64,000 nt of DNA from Enterococcus gallinarum NBRC 100675 (GCF_001544275.1 NZ_BCQE01000012.1:86388-150387); one strand, 5' to 3'. Positions 28,772 to 40,429 are shown, counted from the stretch's first letter. Notes: generated by a model not told the origin, from the letters alone. Numbers and translations: made by a program.

Positions 28772-30542
28772 CCGTACGATCTCCTTTCTGCAAGATTTCT
28801 TTCATCGTATCTTTTATCTCGCTTTCCAATTTGCGGATTCCTTCTAAATCATCTTCCGGAAGATATTTCATGCGAGCGATTTTATCTCGCAGACGTTCTG
28901 TTCCCTGATAGATTTCTGTCAAATAGGCGCCTAATTCTAAAGCTTTTTGACCTTCGTCATGAAACAGTAAGATGGTCTGCAGCATTTCAAATTGTTTTTC
29001 TCGAGAAGTGAAAGTATCAACAGCATCAAAGGCATTTTGTTGTAAAAAATCTTCTCGCAATGACTTCGTGATCTCTAACAGTAGTTGATCTTTATCCGAT
29101 AAGGCATCAATCCCAACTAGACGCACAATTTCAGAAAGTTCAGCTTCTTTTTGCAGCATCCGCATAGCCGTAGTCACATTTTTCGACCAATCCACTTGCA
29201 ACTGACGATCCAGATAAGCGCCCATTTCATTCTCATACAGGGAATAGCTTTTTAGCCAATCGATAGAGGGAAAGTGCCTTTTTTGAGCTAACGTGGCATC
29301 CAGCCCCCAGAAAACTTTCACCACTCGCAGGGTGTTTTGCGTGACAGGTTCGGAGATGTCCCCTCCAGATGGAGATACTGCACTAATGGCAGTGATGCTC
29401 CCTTCTTGTTCCGAGCCTAAACAAATCACTTTACCGGATCGTTCGTAATACTCGGCTAAGCGACTGCCCAAATAGGCAGGATAGCCTTCATCACCTGGCA
29501 TCTCTTCCAAGCGACCGGACATTTCTCGCAACGCTTCCGCCCAACGAGATGTGGAATCGGCCATAATCGCTACAGAATACCCCATGTCTCTGAAATACTC
29601 CGCAATCGTGATTCCGGTATAGATAGAAGCTTCCCGAGCGGCAACCGGCATATTGGAAGTGTTCGCGATCAGTACAGTACGAGCCATCAAGGATTCGCCA
29701 CTTCGTGGATCAATCAGTTCCGGAAATTCATTCATGACATCCGTCATTTCATTGCCCCGTTCTCCGCAGCCTACATAGACCACTAAGTCCACATCTGCCC
29801 ATTTAGCAATTTGATGTTGGACCACTGTTTTTCCCGCACCGAAGGGGCCAGGGACCGCAGAGGCTCCCCCTTTTGCGATTGGAAAGAAAGTGTCGATCAC
29901 TCGCTGCCCAGTGATCATTGGCTCTACCGGATTTAATTTCTGTTTGACTGGACGACTGTGCCGTACGGGCCATTTTTGCAACATCGAAAAGGAGCGTTCT
30001 CCTTTTGGTGTCTCAAGAATATAAACCGTTTCATCAATCGTAAAATCACCAGCAAAAACTTCTTTGACCCGTCCTGTAACGCCATTAGGCACCATAATTT
30101 TGTGGAGGAGCAATGGCGTCTCTTGGACGACCCCGATAACCATTCCTGGAGTAACTTCCGTTCCCACCGCAATGGTCGGTTCAAAGGTCCATTTTTTCTC
30201 ATGATCCAATGCAGGCAGCTGGACCCCTCGTTTCAAAAAGTTACTTTGGGTCAGCTCCATAAATGTTTCTAATGGCCGTTGAATCCCGTCGAACATTTGA
30301 GACATAATTCCCGGTGCTAACTCAACAGACAGCGGTTCTCCTGTTGTTCGGACGGGTTCTCCTGGTCCGATACCTGACGTTTCTTCATAAACTTGGATCG
30401 AAGCGATCGTTCCTCTCATCTCGATGATTTCTCCAACAACCCCCAGATCACCGACATAACAAATATCTTCTAAACTTGCATGGCCCATATCTTTTGCTAA
30501 AACTAACGGACCTGACACTTTAATTATTGTTCCTGTTTCCAC
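28755..30542 (-). CDS. ntpA: V-type Na+-ATPase subunit A (catalytic)
   Basis: This is the 595-residue catalytic subunit of the V1 head. It has the P-loop [10 protein letters not shown] near residue 233, the V-ATPase-specific non-homologous insertion (about 110-190) and the [12 protein letters not shown] and [21 protein letters not shown] motifs. It hydrolyses ATP to drive rotation and Na+ export. The start codon is GTG at 30542, close behind GGAGCTGATGTT, and gives an N-terminus [14 protein letters not shown] that aligns with other NtpA proteins. Confidence 0.97.
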   Translation of the reverse strand: METGTIIKVSGPLVLAKDMGHASLEDICYVGDLGVVGEIIEMRGTIASIQVYEETSGIGPGEPVRTTGEPLSVELAPGIMSQMFDGIQRPLETFMELTQSNFLKRGVQLPALDHEKKWTFEPTIAVGTEVTPGMVIGVVQETPLLLHKIMVPNGVTGRVKEVFAGDFTIDETVYILETPKGERSFSMLQKWPVRHSRPVKQKLNPVEPMITGQRVIDTFFPIAKGGASAVPGPFGAGKTVVQHQIAKWADVDLVVYVGCGERGNEMTDVMNEFPELIDPRSGESLMARTVLIANTSNMPVAAREASIYTGITIAEYFRDMGYSVAIMADSTSRWAEALREMSGRLEEMPGDEGYPAYLGSRLAEYYERSGKVICLGSEQEGSITAISAVSPSGGDISEPVTQNTLRVVKVFWGLDATLAQKRHFPSIDWLKSYSLYENEMGAYLDRQLQVDWSKNVTTAMRMLQKEAELSEIVRLVGIDALSDKDQLLLEITKSLREDFLQQNAFDAVDTFTSREKQFEMLQTILLFHDEGQKALELGAYLTEIYQGTERLRDKIARMKYLPEDDLEGIRKLESEIKDTMKEILQKGDRTDDQRI

Positions 30543-30557
30543 AACATCAGCTCCATT

Positions 30558-30869
30558 CTATAGTATGTTTTGCCCAACGGCTTTTTCGACATTTTCCTGG
30601 ATCATTTTCAGCCCTACCCCTTGGGATCCATCGTAATCTGGGATCAAAATGATCGCTGGTGAAACTTGCTGTTGGTATTTGGCAATTTCTTCTGGAATCA
30701 ATGCCGCACATTTTTCTGTTACGTAAATCACCGCATACTCTTCTTTCACTAAGCACTGAAAGGCACGAGTCACTTCCGCTTTTGCGATTGCGTAACACAC
30801 TTGAAAGCCAAACAGCTGAAAAGGTAACACGGATTCTTTGCTGCCGATCACACCAATCTTAGCTGCCAT
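30558..30869 (-). CDS. ntpG: V-type Na+-ATPase subunit F (NtpG)
   Basis: This 103-residue Rossmann-like stalk subunit binds subunit D. The family start KIGVIGSKESVLPFQLFGF and the C-terminal helix SQGVGLKMIQENVEKAVG are visible. It overlaps the ntpC stop by 11 nt and precedes ntpA by 15 nt. Confidence 0.94.
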   Translation of the reverse strand: MAAKIGVIGSKESVLPFQLFGFQVCYAIAKAEVTRAFQCLVKEEYAVIYVTEKCAALIPEEIAKYQQQVSPAIILIPDYDGSQGVGLKMIQENVEKAVGQNIL

Positions 30870-31839
30870 AGTACCTCATCCTCTCTCTCAGTTCTTCTTC
30901 TGTGAAGCCACTGCGCTTTCCTACCAAAATCAGCCGCAAGTTCTGAATCTCCAATGTTTTGGCATTTAAAAACGCGAGTAATGGCATTGGTCCCAACGCT
31001 TCAGCAGCTACGAACTGCTGAGTAACTAAGTCATCTTTCACCAGTGCCAATGCAGCAAAATCGATCGTGGTCTCTTGTAATAGCGGCAGTAGCGCTTCTT
31101 GATAGCCAGTTTGTTTCAAAAAGGCGAGATAGTCAGTGAAAGAGGTTTCCGCAAAAGCGAGATAATCTTCTTTGGGAATACTTCCCACACTGACTAAAAC
31201 AGCCGCCATAAAACTTTTTGATCTTTTTTGCAGCAAACAACGTGCAGCAATCGTGATATTCGTAAGGTCGATTCCTGTGATCACCGCATGTGTCAGTGCT
31301 GGAATATTTATTTTTTCGGCTAGGCGTCGTTGCTCATGTAAAAAGCGGCGATCGTAAATAATATCGATCCCTTGCAAAACAGCAGAACCTTCTAAGTATT
31401 CCCTTACTGCTTGGATCGTTTCAATGACTTTAGACGGTATACTTTCCGAAGATCCTGTTTGGATGGCATTTCTTAGTTCATCGATCGTATAGAATCCATC
31501 TTCGATCAGTAAATTGCTATAATCTCTCCCTGTTACATCTTCTTTGGTCAATACCTTCAAATTATGAAAGGTATACGGCAGCATGATCAAATGAAGCACA
31601 TCAGGATCTGGAACGTTTTCTGCTAATTCTTGTATGGTTGTCAGCATTTCTTGATCCAGATACCCCTCAAATTTTTCGGAAAAATCAGCGCCCAGATAAC
31701 GTTGATAATTCGTTTGCTGCAAGATTGCCATTACTTGATCCATAGACTCTGCTGCAATCAGCTGCTGCCAATCTTGCATTTGAAGCAAGGTTGTCTCTTT
31801 GATCCGAATCAGTGGATTCAATTGATGATAGCTCGCCAT
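30859..31839 (-). CDS. ntpC: V-type Na+-ATPase subunit C/d (NtpC)
   Basis: The 326-residue helical funnel connects the rotor stalk to the membrane c-ring. Its size and the repeated three-fold helical pattern agree with V-ATPase subunit d of E. hirae and Thermus. It ends GFTEEELRERMRYYGS. It lies 3 nt after ntpE and overlaps ntpG. Confidence 0.93.
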   Translation of the reverse strand: MASYHQLNPLIRIKETTLLQMQDWQQLIAAESMDQVMAILQQTNYQRYLGADFSEKFEGYLDQEMLTTIQELAENVPDPDVLHLIMLPYTFHNLKVLTKEDVTGRDYSNLLIEDGFYTIDELRNAIQTGSSESIPSKVIETIQAVREYLEGSAVLQGIDIIYDRRFLHEQRRLAEKINIPALTHAVITGIDLTNITIAARCLLQKRSKSFMAAVLVSVGSIPKEDYLAFAETSFTDYLAFLKQTGYQEALLPLLQETTIDFAALALVKDDLVTQQFVAAEALGPMPLLAFLNAKTLEIQNLRLILVGKRSGFTEEELRERMRYYGS

Positions 31840-31842
31840 AGC

Positions 31843-32436
31843 TTACCCTCCTTTTTGGATCACTTTCAGCCAATGTTCTCTCGTTTCATTTTTGTATTCT
31901 TCTAGTAAAGCTTGGTAGGTGAAATTGTAGAAAACGCCATTGTCTTCTACTATAAACCCTGCTTGCTCCAATGGTTTGCCCATCCTTGCAAGATAAGGCA
32001 ACCTTTGATTGACAGCAGTCAACCAATCTTTTGTCAAACTTGCTGACTGTTGCTGTCCACAACGAAAGATTACTTCTCCCGAAACGGGTAATTGCATTAA
32101 TGTATTTTCCGCCAGATGTTGGACTGTATCAGGCGCCAATCCATTCATTTTTTGATAAGCTGCCGCGAATAATGTCTCCAGTTCTTTATGAGCTTGTTTA
32201 ATCCCTTCTTGTTTGGCTGCTTTTATTCGCCGATTCATGTCTTGCTGATAGTTTTTTTCGATTTGTTTTTTTGCTTCTACTGAATGGCGCTTGATTTCTA
32301 GTTCTTTTTGGGACCAGGCAGCTGCAAAATCGGCATCGATCCTTGTTTTAGTGTCCGTTTCGATTACTTGCCGTTTTTCTTTTGCTTCCCGATCTAGTTC
32401 AGCAATCATTTTGTCGATGGCATCCATTGCCTCCAT
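31843..32436 (-). CDS. ntpE: V-type Na+-ATPase subunit E
   Basis: This 197-residue peripheral-stalk subunit has a long charged N-terminal coiled coil (about residues 1-90, rich in Glu, Lys and Gln) and a globular C-terminal domain that contacts the V1 head. It sits 15 nt after ntpK and 3 nt before ntpC. Confidence 0.93.
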   Translation of the reverse strand: MEAMDAIDKMIAELDREAKEKRQVIETDTKTRIDADFAAAWSQKELEIKRHSVEAKKQIEKNYQQDMNRRIKAAKQEGIKQAHKELETLFAAAYQKMNGLAPDTVQHLAENTLMQLPVSGEVIFRCGQQQSASLTKDWLTAVNQRLPYLARMGKPLEQAGFIVEDNGVFYNFTYQALLEEYKNETREHWLKVIQKGG

Positions 32437-32451
32437 TGCTTGTCGCCTCCT

Positions 32452-34859
<2,408 letters not shown>

Positions 34860-34882
<23 letters not shown>

Positions 34883-35192
34883 AAGTTTGGATCACTCCTT
34901 CAACGATCTGATCGACCACTTGTTCTTGACAGCGACGAACATTTTCTTGGAGATCTGCAATAAACTGTTGTTTCTCTGCTTCGATCTGTTCCGTCGTTTT
35001 TTGCAACGTTTGTTGTAATTGTTGTTCAAGTGCGGACTGTTCACGCAGACATGATGCTCTCAATTCAAGTACACGCTGTTGTAGTTCCTCCTGCTTCTCT
35101 TCTTCGTAATCAGACAGCGCTCGTTGCAATTGCTGCATCTGCTGTTGATTATAGGCTTCTGCCTCTTGCAGGCGTTTCAGTGCCTCTTCCAT
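34860..35192 (-). CDS. ntpF: V-type Na+-ATPase peripheral stalk subunit G/H (NtpF)
   Basis: The first gene of the operon encodes 110 residues that form an almost continuous coiled coil rich in Gln and Glu. This pairs with subunit E in the peripheral stalk. The start is ATG 35192 with TAGGAGGG 9 nt upstream. An upstream in-frame extension has no ribosome site and would read back into the leader terminator region. Confidence 0.93.
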
Positions 35193-35384
35193 CAAAATAT
35201 CCCTCCTATTGTCAAAGTAAACAAGACAATTGAAAAATAGACACAAAAAAGGCATACCTCGTAAAGAAGTATGCCTTCAAAAAAAAGATCGGCACGCCTT
35301 CAAGAATGTTCTCCTCACCCCTTGGAGAACGTGATCCTTGAAGCATCGAAATGCTCAACCTTTGTCTGTCTTCTATTCAATTCA
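35193..35384 (-). ncRNA. Structured, terminator-containing leader of the ntp operon (candidate ion-responsive riboswitch)
   Basis: In transcript order there is an AGCAT-TTCG-ATGCT hairpin (35342-35355), then a CTTCAAG/CTTGAAG stem (35337-35343 with 35298-35304) closing a 7-bp GTTCTCC/GGAGAAC hairpin (35308-35330), then an intrinsic terminator (35245-35277). AAGGCGTGC at 35292-35300 nearly repeats the 5' arm of the terminator (AAGGCATAC) and could pair with its 3' arm through two G-U pairs. It also overlaps the closing stem, so the folds compete. The class is not established. A Na+-sensing riboswitch is plausible from the genes controlled. Confidence 0.72.
35245..35277 (-). terminator. Intrinsic terminator inside the ntp leader
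   Basis: A 9-bp stem, AAGGCATAC with GTATGCCTT, and an 11-nt loop are followed by a T run, about 50 nt before the ntpF start. Because it lies between promoter and gene, it implies conditional read-through. Confidence 0.9.
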
Positions 35385-35390
35385 CTAAAC

Positions 35391-35419
35391 AGTATAGCAA
35401 AAAAAGACGGACGATTCAA
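35391..35419 (-). promoter_or_regulatory. Promoter of the ntp operon
   Basis: TTGAAT, 17 nt, TATACT on the minus strand, with the start expected near 35384. Confidence 0.8.
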
Positions 35420-35550
35420 GTCAGTAAAGATTTCACTGAACCAATAATGACTTTAGCCTCTCTCACATTTATCCTTCTAATTTAAAAGCAGAGTAGTTCC
35501 GTTTTTGCCAGAATTATGTTACATCTATAGGGAAAGGATTGATTTTCTTT

Positions 35551-36210
35551 ATGATTAGAACATTAGTTATTGCCAGTCATCCGTCCTATGACGACTCTTT
35601 ATCTCAACGTTTTTTTAGCGAAAGTGCCAAGATGCCTAATGTCAGTGTTCATATGCTTGACAAAGTTGAGGGGGATTTTGATTTAGAGATTGAGTTAGAA
35701 CGATTGCAAACGATCGATCGTCTGATTTTCCAGTTCCCCCTTTATTGGTACCAAGTTCCTGCAAAAATGAAATGTTGGATCGATACGGTTTGGGAGGCAG
35801 CCAAACCCTACTTATTAAATAAAGAAATCGGCTTTGCGCTTTCTACAGGCGTTGCAGCCAAAGAATTTCAACTAGGTAGAAAAGAAGGAGCCAGTTTTTC
35901 TGAAATTTTGCGACCTCTAACCTTAATGGCACAAAAATACCAAATGACCATCTTACCGGTTCTCGTTCTCGATCAGTTGATGTATAAAACAGAAAAAGAG
36001 AAACGGCGATTTGTGATCGACTATCAGCAGCTGCTGACAATGGAATCCCCCTTTTCATTTGCTGCCAAACAACAGTGGTTTATTCAAAGACTAGAAGCAC
36101 TGACAGCTGAAAATCCAAAACTCGCTCCTCTTCTCGATCAACTTATCCAAAATCAGGAAACCTTACTTGAATTAGATGAAGCTCTTGCTGAAATGGAGGC
36201 TTACGAATGA
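35551..36210 (+). CDS. NAD(P)H-dependent flavodoxin-fold oxidoreductase
   Basis: This 219-residue protein is of the KefF/MdaB/NQO1-like family. It reads TLVIASHPSYDDSLSQRFF at the N-terminus (the FMN phosphate loop region) and has the conserved FQFPLYWYQVPAKMKCWIDTV segment around residue 70. Members reduce quinones with FMN. ATG 35551 is used; a TTG 12 nt earlier leaves no spacing from the AAAGGA site. The stop overlaps the start of a 57-residue gene (ATGA), so the two are coupled. Confidence 0.88.
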   Translation: MIRTLVIASHPSYDDSLSQRFFSESAKMPNVSVHMLDKVEGDFDLEIELERLQTIDRLIFQFPLYWYQVPAKMKCWIDTVWEAAKPYLLNKEIGFALSTGVAAKEFQLGRKEGASFSEILRPLTLMAQKYQMTILPVLVLDQLMYKTEKEKRRFVIDYQQLLTMESPFSFAAKQQWFIQRLEALTAENPKLAPLLDQLIQNQETLLELDEALAEMEAYE

Positions 36211-36380
36211 ATGAGGCATGGATCCACTCCTTGATTGAAGAACAAACCGCGGAGACACTCAATTATCATGAGAAAGCCTTCTTGCAAGAATTAGAAGTGC
36301 TTTTGACACAACAACAAACACGAATTCAACTGAAGCAAGGCGAGTTGGACAGTAAATTATGGAATCCCCAAGACTGGTAA
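36207..36380 (+). CDS. Small protein coupled to the flavodoxin-fold oxidoreductase
   Basis: A 57-residue frame, MNEAWIHSLIEEQTAETLNY and onwards, ends SKLWNPQDW. Its ATG overlaps the preceding stop codon as ATGA, and a GGAGG (in AATGGAGGC) lies about 10 nt before it inside the oxidoreductase gene. The peptide is acidic, helical and Gln-rich. The function is unknown; it may be a partner or stabiliser of the reductase. Confidence 0.65.
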   Translation: MNEAWIHSLIEEQTAETLNYHEKAFLQELEVLLTQQQTRIQLKQGELDSKLWNPQDW

Positions 36381-36525
36381 GACCATTTTTGACAACATGA
36401 AACGCCCAACAATTGATTGCTAAGCACAGTAAACGACGTGGCTGAATGAAACAGAAACTTGAAAAAACTAAGTGTTCTGCTAGCACGTCTCTGATTCCTA
36501 TTTCAACTAACATCTACTAAATGGT

Positions 36526-36573
36526 GAAATCCCCCTAAGAGGTCGCTAGTCAGCTAACTCTTAGGGGGATTTC
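36526..36573. terminator. Long inverted repeat between convergent genes
   Basis: A perfect 16-bp repeat, GAAATCCCCCTAAGAG with its complement, has a 16-nt loop. There is no T run beyond it, but its place between two gene ends suggests a bidirectional transcript-end hairpin. Confidence 0.7.
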
Positions 36574-36600
36574 TATCTCAGGTGGGTGTATTGTTTGGAG

Positions 36601-37446
36601 TCAGTTCTTTTTTGTTGCTTCAATATACGCTTGTTGTAGTTTAGCAGTCACAGCTCCTAGCTGTCCAGTTCCCACCGGATGACCATCGATACCAACAATT
36701 GGCACGATTTCCCAGACAGAATTGGTAATAAAACACTCATCAAATTCTGCTAATCGATCAATCGCAACGGCTTCTTCCTTAACTGGTAGCTTCAATTCCT
36801 GACACAAGCTTAAAACTTTCATTTTTGTGATCCCAGGTAAAACCAGATTGCCATCCGGATGCGTATACACCGTTCCTTTGGAAACAAACCATAAATTTGA
36901 AGCGGAGGCTTCCGTAAAAAAGCCCTCTCGATGCAGTAGTGCTTCATCATAACCATTGGACCGAGCCTCCTCTAAAGAGAGCAGATTCCCCAAAAGGCTT
37001 AATGATTTGATGTCACAATGAAGCCAACGCTGGTCAGGGATTAATGTGGCTTGAAGACCATTACGCTGCATGTCCACTGGACGATGGAATGGAATAACAT
37101 TTGCAGTAAGGACACTTTTTATCGTCCCTTGAGGAGGAAAAACATGATTTCGCGGACTTAAAACCCCTCTTGTCACTTGCAAATACACTTCTCCGTCAGT
37201 GATTCCCTCAATGTCGATCAATGAACGTAATCTGTCTTTGAGAATGGTGGTTTCATAAGGCAATGTCATTTTTATTTTAGCGGCACTGTTCTCTAGTCGC
37301 TGCAAGTGCTCTTCGGCCATGAACATTTTTCCTTGATAAATGCGAATAACTTCGTAGATTCCGTCTCCATACTGGTAGCCGCGGTCTTCGATATCGATTT
37401 GAACCTCTTGTCGATCAACGATCTCTTCATTCCATAAGACTTTCAT
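36601..37446 (-). CDS. dat: D-amino acid aminotransferase
   Basis: This 281-residue class IV PLP enzyme interconverts D-alanine and alpha-ketoglutarate with D-glutamate and pyruvate, supplying D-amino acids for the cell wall. The PLP lysine is Lys147 in WLHCDIKSLS. Other family marks are the N-terminal DRGYQYGDGIYEVIR and the PLP phosphate-site segment EASASNLWFV. The length fits D-AAT rather than branched-chain aminotransferase. It lies 28 nt downstream of an acetyltransferase gene on the same strand. Confidence 0.93.
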   Translation of the reverse strand: MKVLWNEEIVDRQEVQIDIEDRGYQYGDGIYEVIRIYQGKMFMAEEHLQRLENSAAKIKMTLPYETTILKDRLRSLIDIEGITDGEVYLQVTRGVLSPRNHVFPPQGTIKSVLTANVIPFHRPVDMQRNGLQATLIPDQRWLHCDIKSLSLLGNLLSLEEARSNGYDEALLHREGFFTEASASNLWFVSKGTVYTHPDGNLVLPGITKMKVLSLCQELKLPVKEEAVAIDRLAEFDECFITNSVWEIVPIVGIDGHPVGTGQLGAVTAKLQQAYIEATKKN

Positions 37447-37474
37447 GATAGCCTTCCCTCACTTTGCGATTTTA

Positions 37475-37930
37475 TCAAAATTTTTTTTGGTAGATATAGG
37501 ATAGGTCTTTACTATACCATTTTTCACCAATTTTTTTAAAGCCATTTTTTTCGTAAAAGCGCTGGTTTCTAAGGGAATATGCTGGTGTTTCTAGTATCCA
37601 GTAATCGACGGGAAATCGTTTTTCAAATAATTGCCAAGCAAGAGTCCCAACCCCTTTACCAATAAAATCAGGGTCGAGACAAAAGAAGCAAATCTGGTGT
37701 TTACTAGGATTTGCCACAATCAAACCAATAATGCCATTTTCTTGCAGCAGGTAAAGACTGAGATCTGGATCTTGCTTCACTCGTTTCAATAATTCTCCAT
37801 TATGATAGCCAGATGGACCGTCTCGTTTGTCTGCCCCCAAATGGCAGGCGGTATCTGCATCAAAAGAGGTCCGTATTATTTTTGCTAGTACAAAATCTTC
37901 TTTGTCCCCTGCATATTCAACGATTTTCAT
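37475..37930 (-). CDS. GNAT-family N-acetyltransferase
   Basis: The protein has 151 residues with the GNAT fold. The beta-4 strand and acetyl-CoA loop read CFFCLDPDFIGKGVGTLAWQLFEKRF, and the C-terminal RNQRFYEKNGFKKIGEKWY is typical. The substrate is unknown. The start overlaps the end of the permease gene by 14 nt, so the two and dat may share an mRNA. Confidence 0.88.
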   Translation of the reverse strand: MKIVEYAGDKEDFVLAKIIRTSFDADTACHLGADKRDGPSGYHNGELLKRVKQDPDLSLYLLQENGIIGLIVANPSKHQICFFCLDPDFIGKGVGTLAWQLFEKRFPVDYWILETPAYSLRNQRFYEKNGFKKIGEKWYSKDLSYIYQKKF

Positions 37931-39020
37931 TTTCTTTTCCTTCTTGCTTTACATGTTTTTGCTGTTGATAATAGCGGGTCAAAGTTCCTGCCATGGCCAT
38001 CACGATCGAATAGACCGGCAGCGCAACGATCATTCCTACAAATCCTAATAAATTCCCGGCGATCAATAATAAGAAGACGGCAATGATAGGATGGATATGC
38101 AGCACTTTATTCATGACGATTGGTGAAACAACATACGACTCGCCAAATTGAATGATCGTAATGCCAATAACTAACAAGACTGCTGTTTTCATATCTTGAC
38201 TCAGAGCAAACAAGAATGCTGGTGCCGCGCCGATAAAAGGACCAAAATACGGAATGATATCTAGAACACCACAGATTAAGCCTAGTAACAAGGCATTTTG
38301 CAAGCCTAAAAATGTAAAGATTAGATAGCTGAAGACGCCAACATACAAACAGACAAGTAGCTTTCCGCTAATATATGCTGAAGCAGCTTGATGAAAATCT
38401 TGACACAACTGCAGAATAAGAGAGCGAAATTTTTTTGGTGCTTTCGAGACCAAAAGATCAGGAACCTTATGTCCATCTTTAAACATATAAACCAATAGCA
38501 ACGGAATCGTGAACAAAACAATCGCTGAATGAGAGACGATTGCTACCAAACTTGTCAGACTATTCGTAGCCCCAGTGATAAACTGAGCAGCGAGATTACT
38601 GATTTGGTTGATATCCAATGAATCTAACAGTGGACCAAATAATTCCTCAAAAGAAGAATGATCGATATTGTCAATGATTCTGTTGATGATGTAAGGAATC
38701 TGATTGATAAAACGTGCCATTTCGTTAATCAGTGCCGGACCGATCACCTGAATGATTAAATAAGCAGCAAAGAGGATCAGAAGCAATGTGACATAAAGAG
38801 CGAGATGTTGATTGCTGCTCCTTTTTTTGATCAAATTGAAAAAAGGCAAAAAGATATAAAAAATAAATACAGAAATCAAAACGGGTAAAAAGACACTAGC
38901 AAAAATGGCTTCTAGCGGGCGGAAGACAAACAGAATATTTGAATAGATCCATATGCCTAGTCCCACCAAACAAATAAACACAAGTACTGCAAATAATTTC
39001 GACTTTTTTAATAGCTCCAA
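37917..39020 (-). CDS. AI-2E family (PerM-like) membrane transporter
   Basis: The 367-residue protein has about eight membrane segments and a central soluble region. The AI-2E family signature GLICGVLDIIPYFGPFIGA lies near the middle of the C-terminal half. Family members export small molecules or ions, but specificity cannot be read. The chosen start is TTG at 39020 because AGGAGG is exactly 7 nt upstream. A TTG 30 nt earlier would sit upstream of that ribosome site. Confidence 0.9.
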   Translation of the reverse strand: MELLKKSKLFAVLVFICLVGLGIWIYSNILFVFRPLEAIFASVFLPVLISVFIFYIFLPFFNLIKKRSSNQHLALYVTLLLILFAAYLIIQVIGPALINEMARFINQIPYIINRIIDNIDHSSFEELFGPLLDSLDINQISNLAAQFITGATNSLTSLVAIVSHSAIVLFTIPLLLVYMFKDGHKVPDLLVSKAPKKFRSLILQLCQDFHQAASAYISGKLLVCLYVGVFSYLIFTFLGLQNALLLGLICGVLDIIPYFGPFIGAAPAFLFALSQDMKTAVLLVIGITIIQFGESYVVSPIVMNKVLHIHPIIAVFLLLIAGNLLGFVGMIVALPVYSIVMAMAGTLTRYYQQQKHVKQEGKENENR

Positions 39021-39421
39021 AGAAAAACCTCCTGTTTTTTTGTTAAACAATCATTACTAGTTTAGCATATTCACTATGTCTTAACCGATTTTTTTGTCAC
39101 AAAAACAAAATTTCAATAAAATTATTTCATTAATGTTATTAAATTTGACGTTTTCTATGTTCCCGCTAGAAAAATGAAACAAGAGGTTTGCTAGAGACAA
39201 GTCCTTGCTACGATCAAAAAAAAGTGGCATCAGTCTGATAAACCTTCGATCACAACAGTCAAGATCAGCCATTATAAGACGACATCCAGAGGACGGCTTC
39301 TTTAGTGATCGAGTGTGTCTTCGTGGTTAAGACTTATGCCACTAGTTTTTCCTACTTCTTTTCTTACTTATTTACCTACTTACTTCCCTGTTTACTTTCC
39401 TACTTCTTTTCCTATTATTTG
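39021..39421. other. 400-nt interval without a clear gene, with a degenerate tetranucleotide tract
   Basis: No frame here has a ribosome site. A 63-codon frame on the minus strand is not convincing. The minus strand near 39070 holds an extended -10 element (TGC then TAAACT) that probably drives the AI-2E-type gene. At 39345-39420 the + strand is a pyrimidine-rich run of TTAC/CTAC-like tetramers with a perfect 15-bp direct repeat (39349-39363 and 39397-39411). Confidence 0.6.
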
Positions 39422-40429
39422 TTAGGAAGATAGACCTTCACTAACTTTGTTAGCGGCATATAAAAAGGCGACCGCATGACTTTTCTCCACTGTTTGGAAC
39501 CCGCAAGCTTCGTAGAAAGCCCGCGTTTTTTTCGTATCGTCAGTTAATAAAATTTTTTGACGAATTTTCGGGTAGTCTCCTACTATTTTTTTTAGTAACG
39601 TTTGCCCGATTCCCTGCCGCTGGAATTCTTTCAATACGAGTAAATCTTGGATATACAAAATCGTTTGCTGATCCGTTATTCCTCGCACCAAACCAACTAA
39701 GCGCTCTTGCTGCCAAGCAGTGATCACGTGGGATTGCTGAAGTGCTGCCCACAAGACTTCTGGTTCGCGAATATACAAGGACCAGCCAGCATCTTGATAC
39801 AACGAAAGGACTTGTTGTGGGTCCTCTGGAAGGTGTTTGCTATAGTGAATCGTTGATGAATTGTTTTCTTTCTGTTGAATTGCTGTTCCTTGGCCGTTCT
39901 CTGAGACAGCTAGCCATTGGTTATACGTGAGGCTAGTAAAGTGTTCTTTTCTTTGTTCATTTAACAGAGGAACCTCGACTGTTTGAGTTAACTGATAGAC
40001 AAAACCGCATTTCTGTTGGACGCGCCAAGATTGTTCATTACCATCATAATAGCCTGCCCAAACCGTTAGCTTCGGTTCCCTGGCAAACTGATCAGCAAGG
40101 ATCGCAGTCAACGCCTCCACTGTATAGCCTTGTCCCCAGTAAGCTTTCCCGATCCAGTAGCCTACTTCAACTGCAGGCGGGAGCATAAATTCTTTGCTGA
40201 TTGGCATAATACCAATACTACCAATCGGCGTGCCATCTTTCAGACAAATAGCATAAGTCGTTTCATTCGTGTTAAAAACATCCGTAATAATTGTTTCGCT
40301 TTCTGCCACAGATTGATGCGGCGACCAGCCGGCTCTTGGGCCGATAGCAGGATCTTTTGCCAACTCAAACAACTCTTTGGCATCAGAATTCTGCCAATGT
40401 CTTAAAATTAAACGCGTTGTTTCTATCAT
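39422..40429 (-). CDS. Tandem GNAT acetyltransferase (two fused domains)
   Basis: This 335-residue protein has two GNAT domains. The first, residues 1 to about 180, is RimJ/RimL-like (TTRLILRHWQNSDAKELFEL and VGYWIGKAYWGQGYTVEAL). The second, about 190-335, is of a different GNAT type (DLLVLKEFQRQGIGQTLLKKI and RAFYEACGF). Each keeps its own acetyl-CoA loop (WGQGYT and QRQGIG), so both may be active. RimL-like domains often acetylate N-termini or small amines. The substrates here are unknown. It is downstream of nothing clearly related. Confidence 0.9.
   Translation of the reverse strand: MIETTRLILRHWQNSDAKELFELAKDPAIGPRAGWSPHQSVAESETIITDVFNTNETTYAICLKDGTPIGSIGIMPISKEFMLPPAVEVGYWIGKAYWGQGYTVEALTAILADQFAREPKLTVWAGYYDGNEQSWRVQQKCGFVYQLTQTVEVPLLNEQRKEHFTSLTYNQWLAVSENGQGTAIQQKENNSSTIHYSKHLPEDPQQVLSLYQDAGWSLYIREPEVLWAALQQSHVITAWQQERLVGLVRGITDQQTILYIQDLLVLKEFQRQGIGQTLLKKIVGDYPKIRQKILLTDDTKKTRAFYEACGFQTVEKSHAVAFLYAANKVSEGLSS

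Noticed and set aside
30547..30798. Overlapping frame inside ntpG
   Set aside because: Shadow of ntpG in another frame. The NtpG protein is clear in its own frame.
39081..39272. 63-codon minus-strand frame
   Set aside because: No credible ribosome site and no recognisable features.
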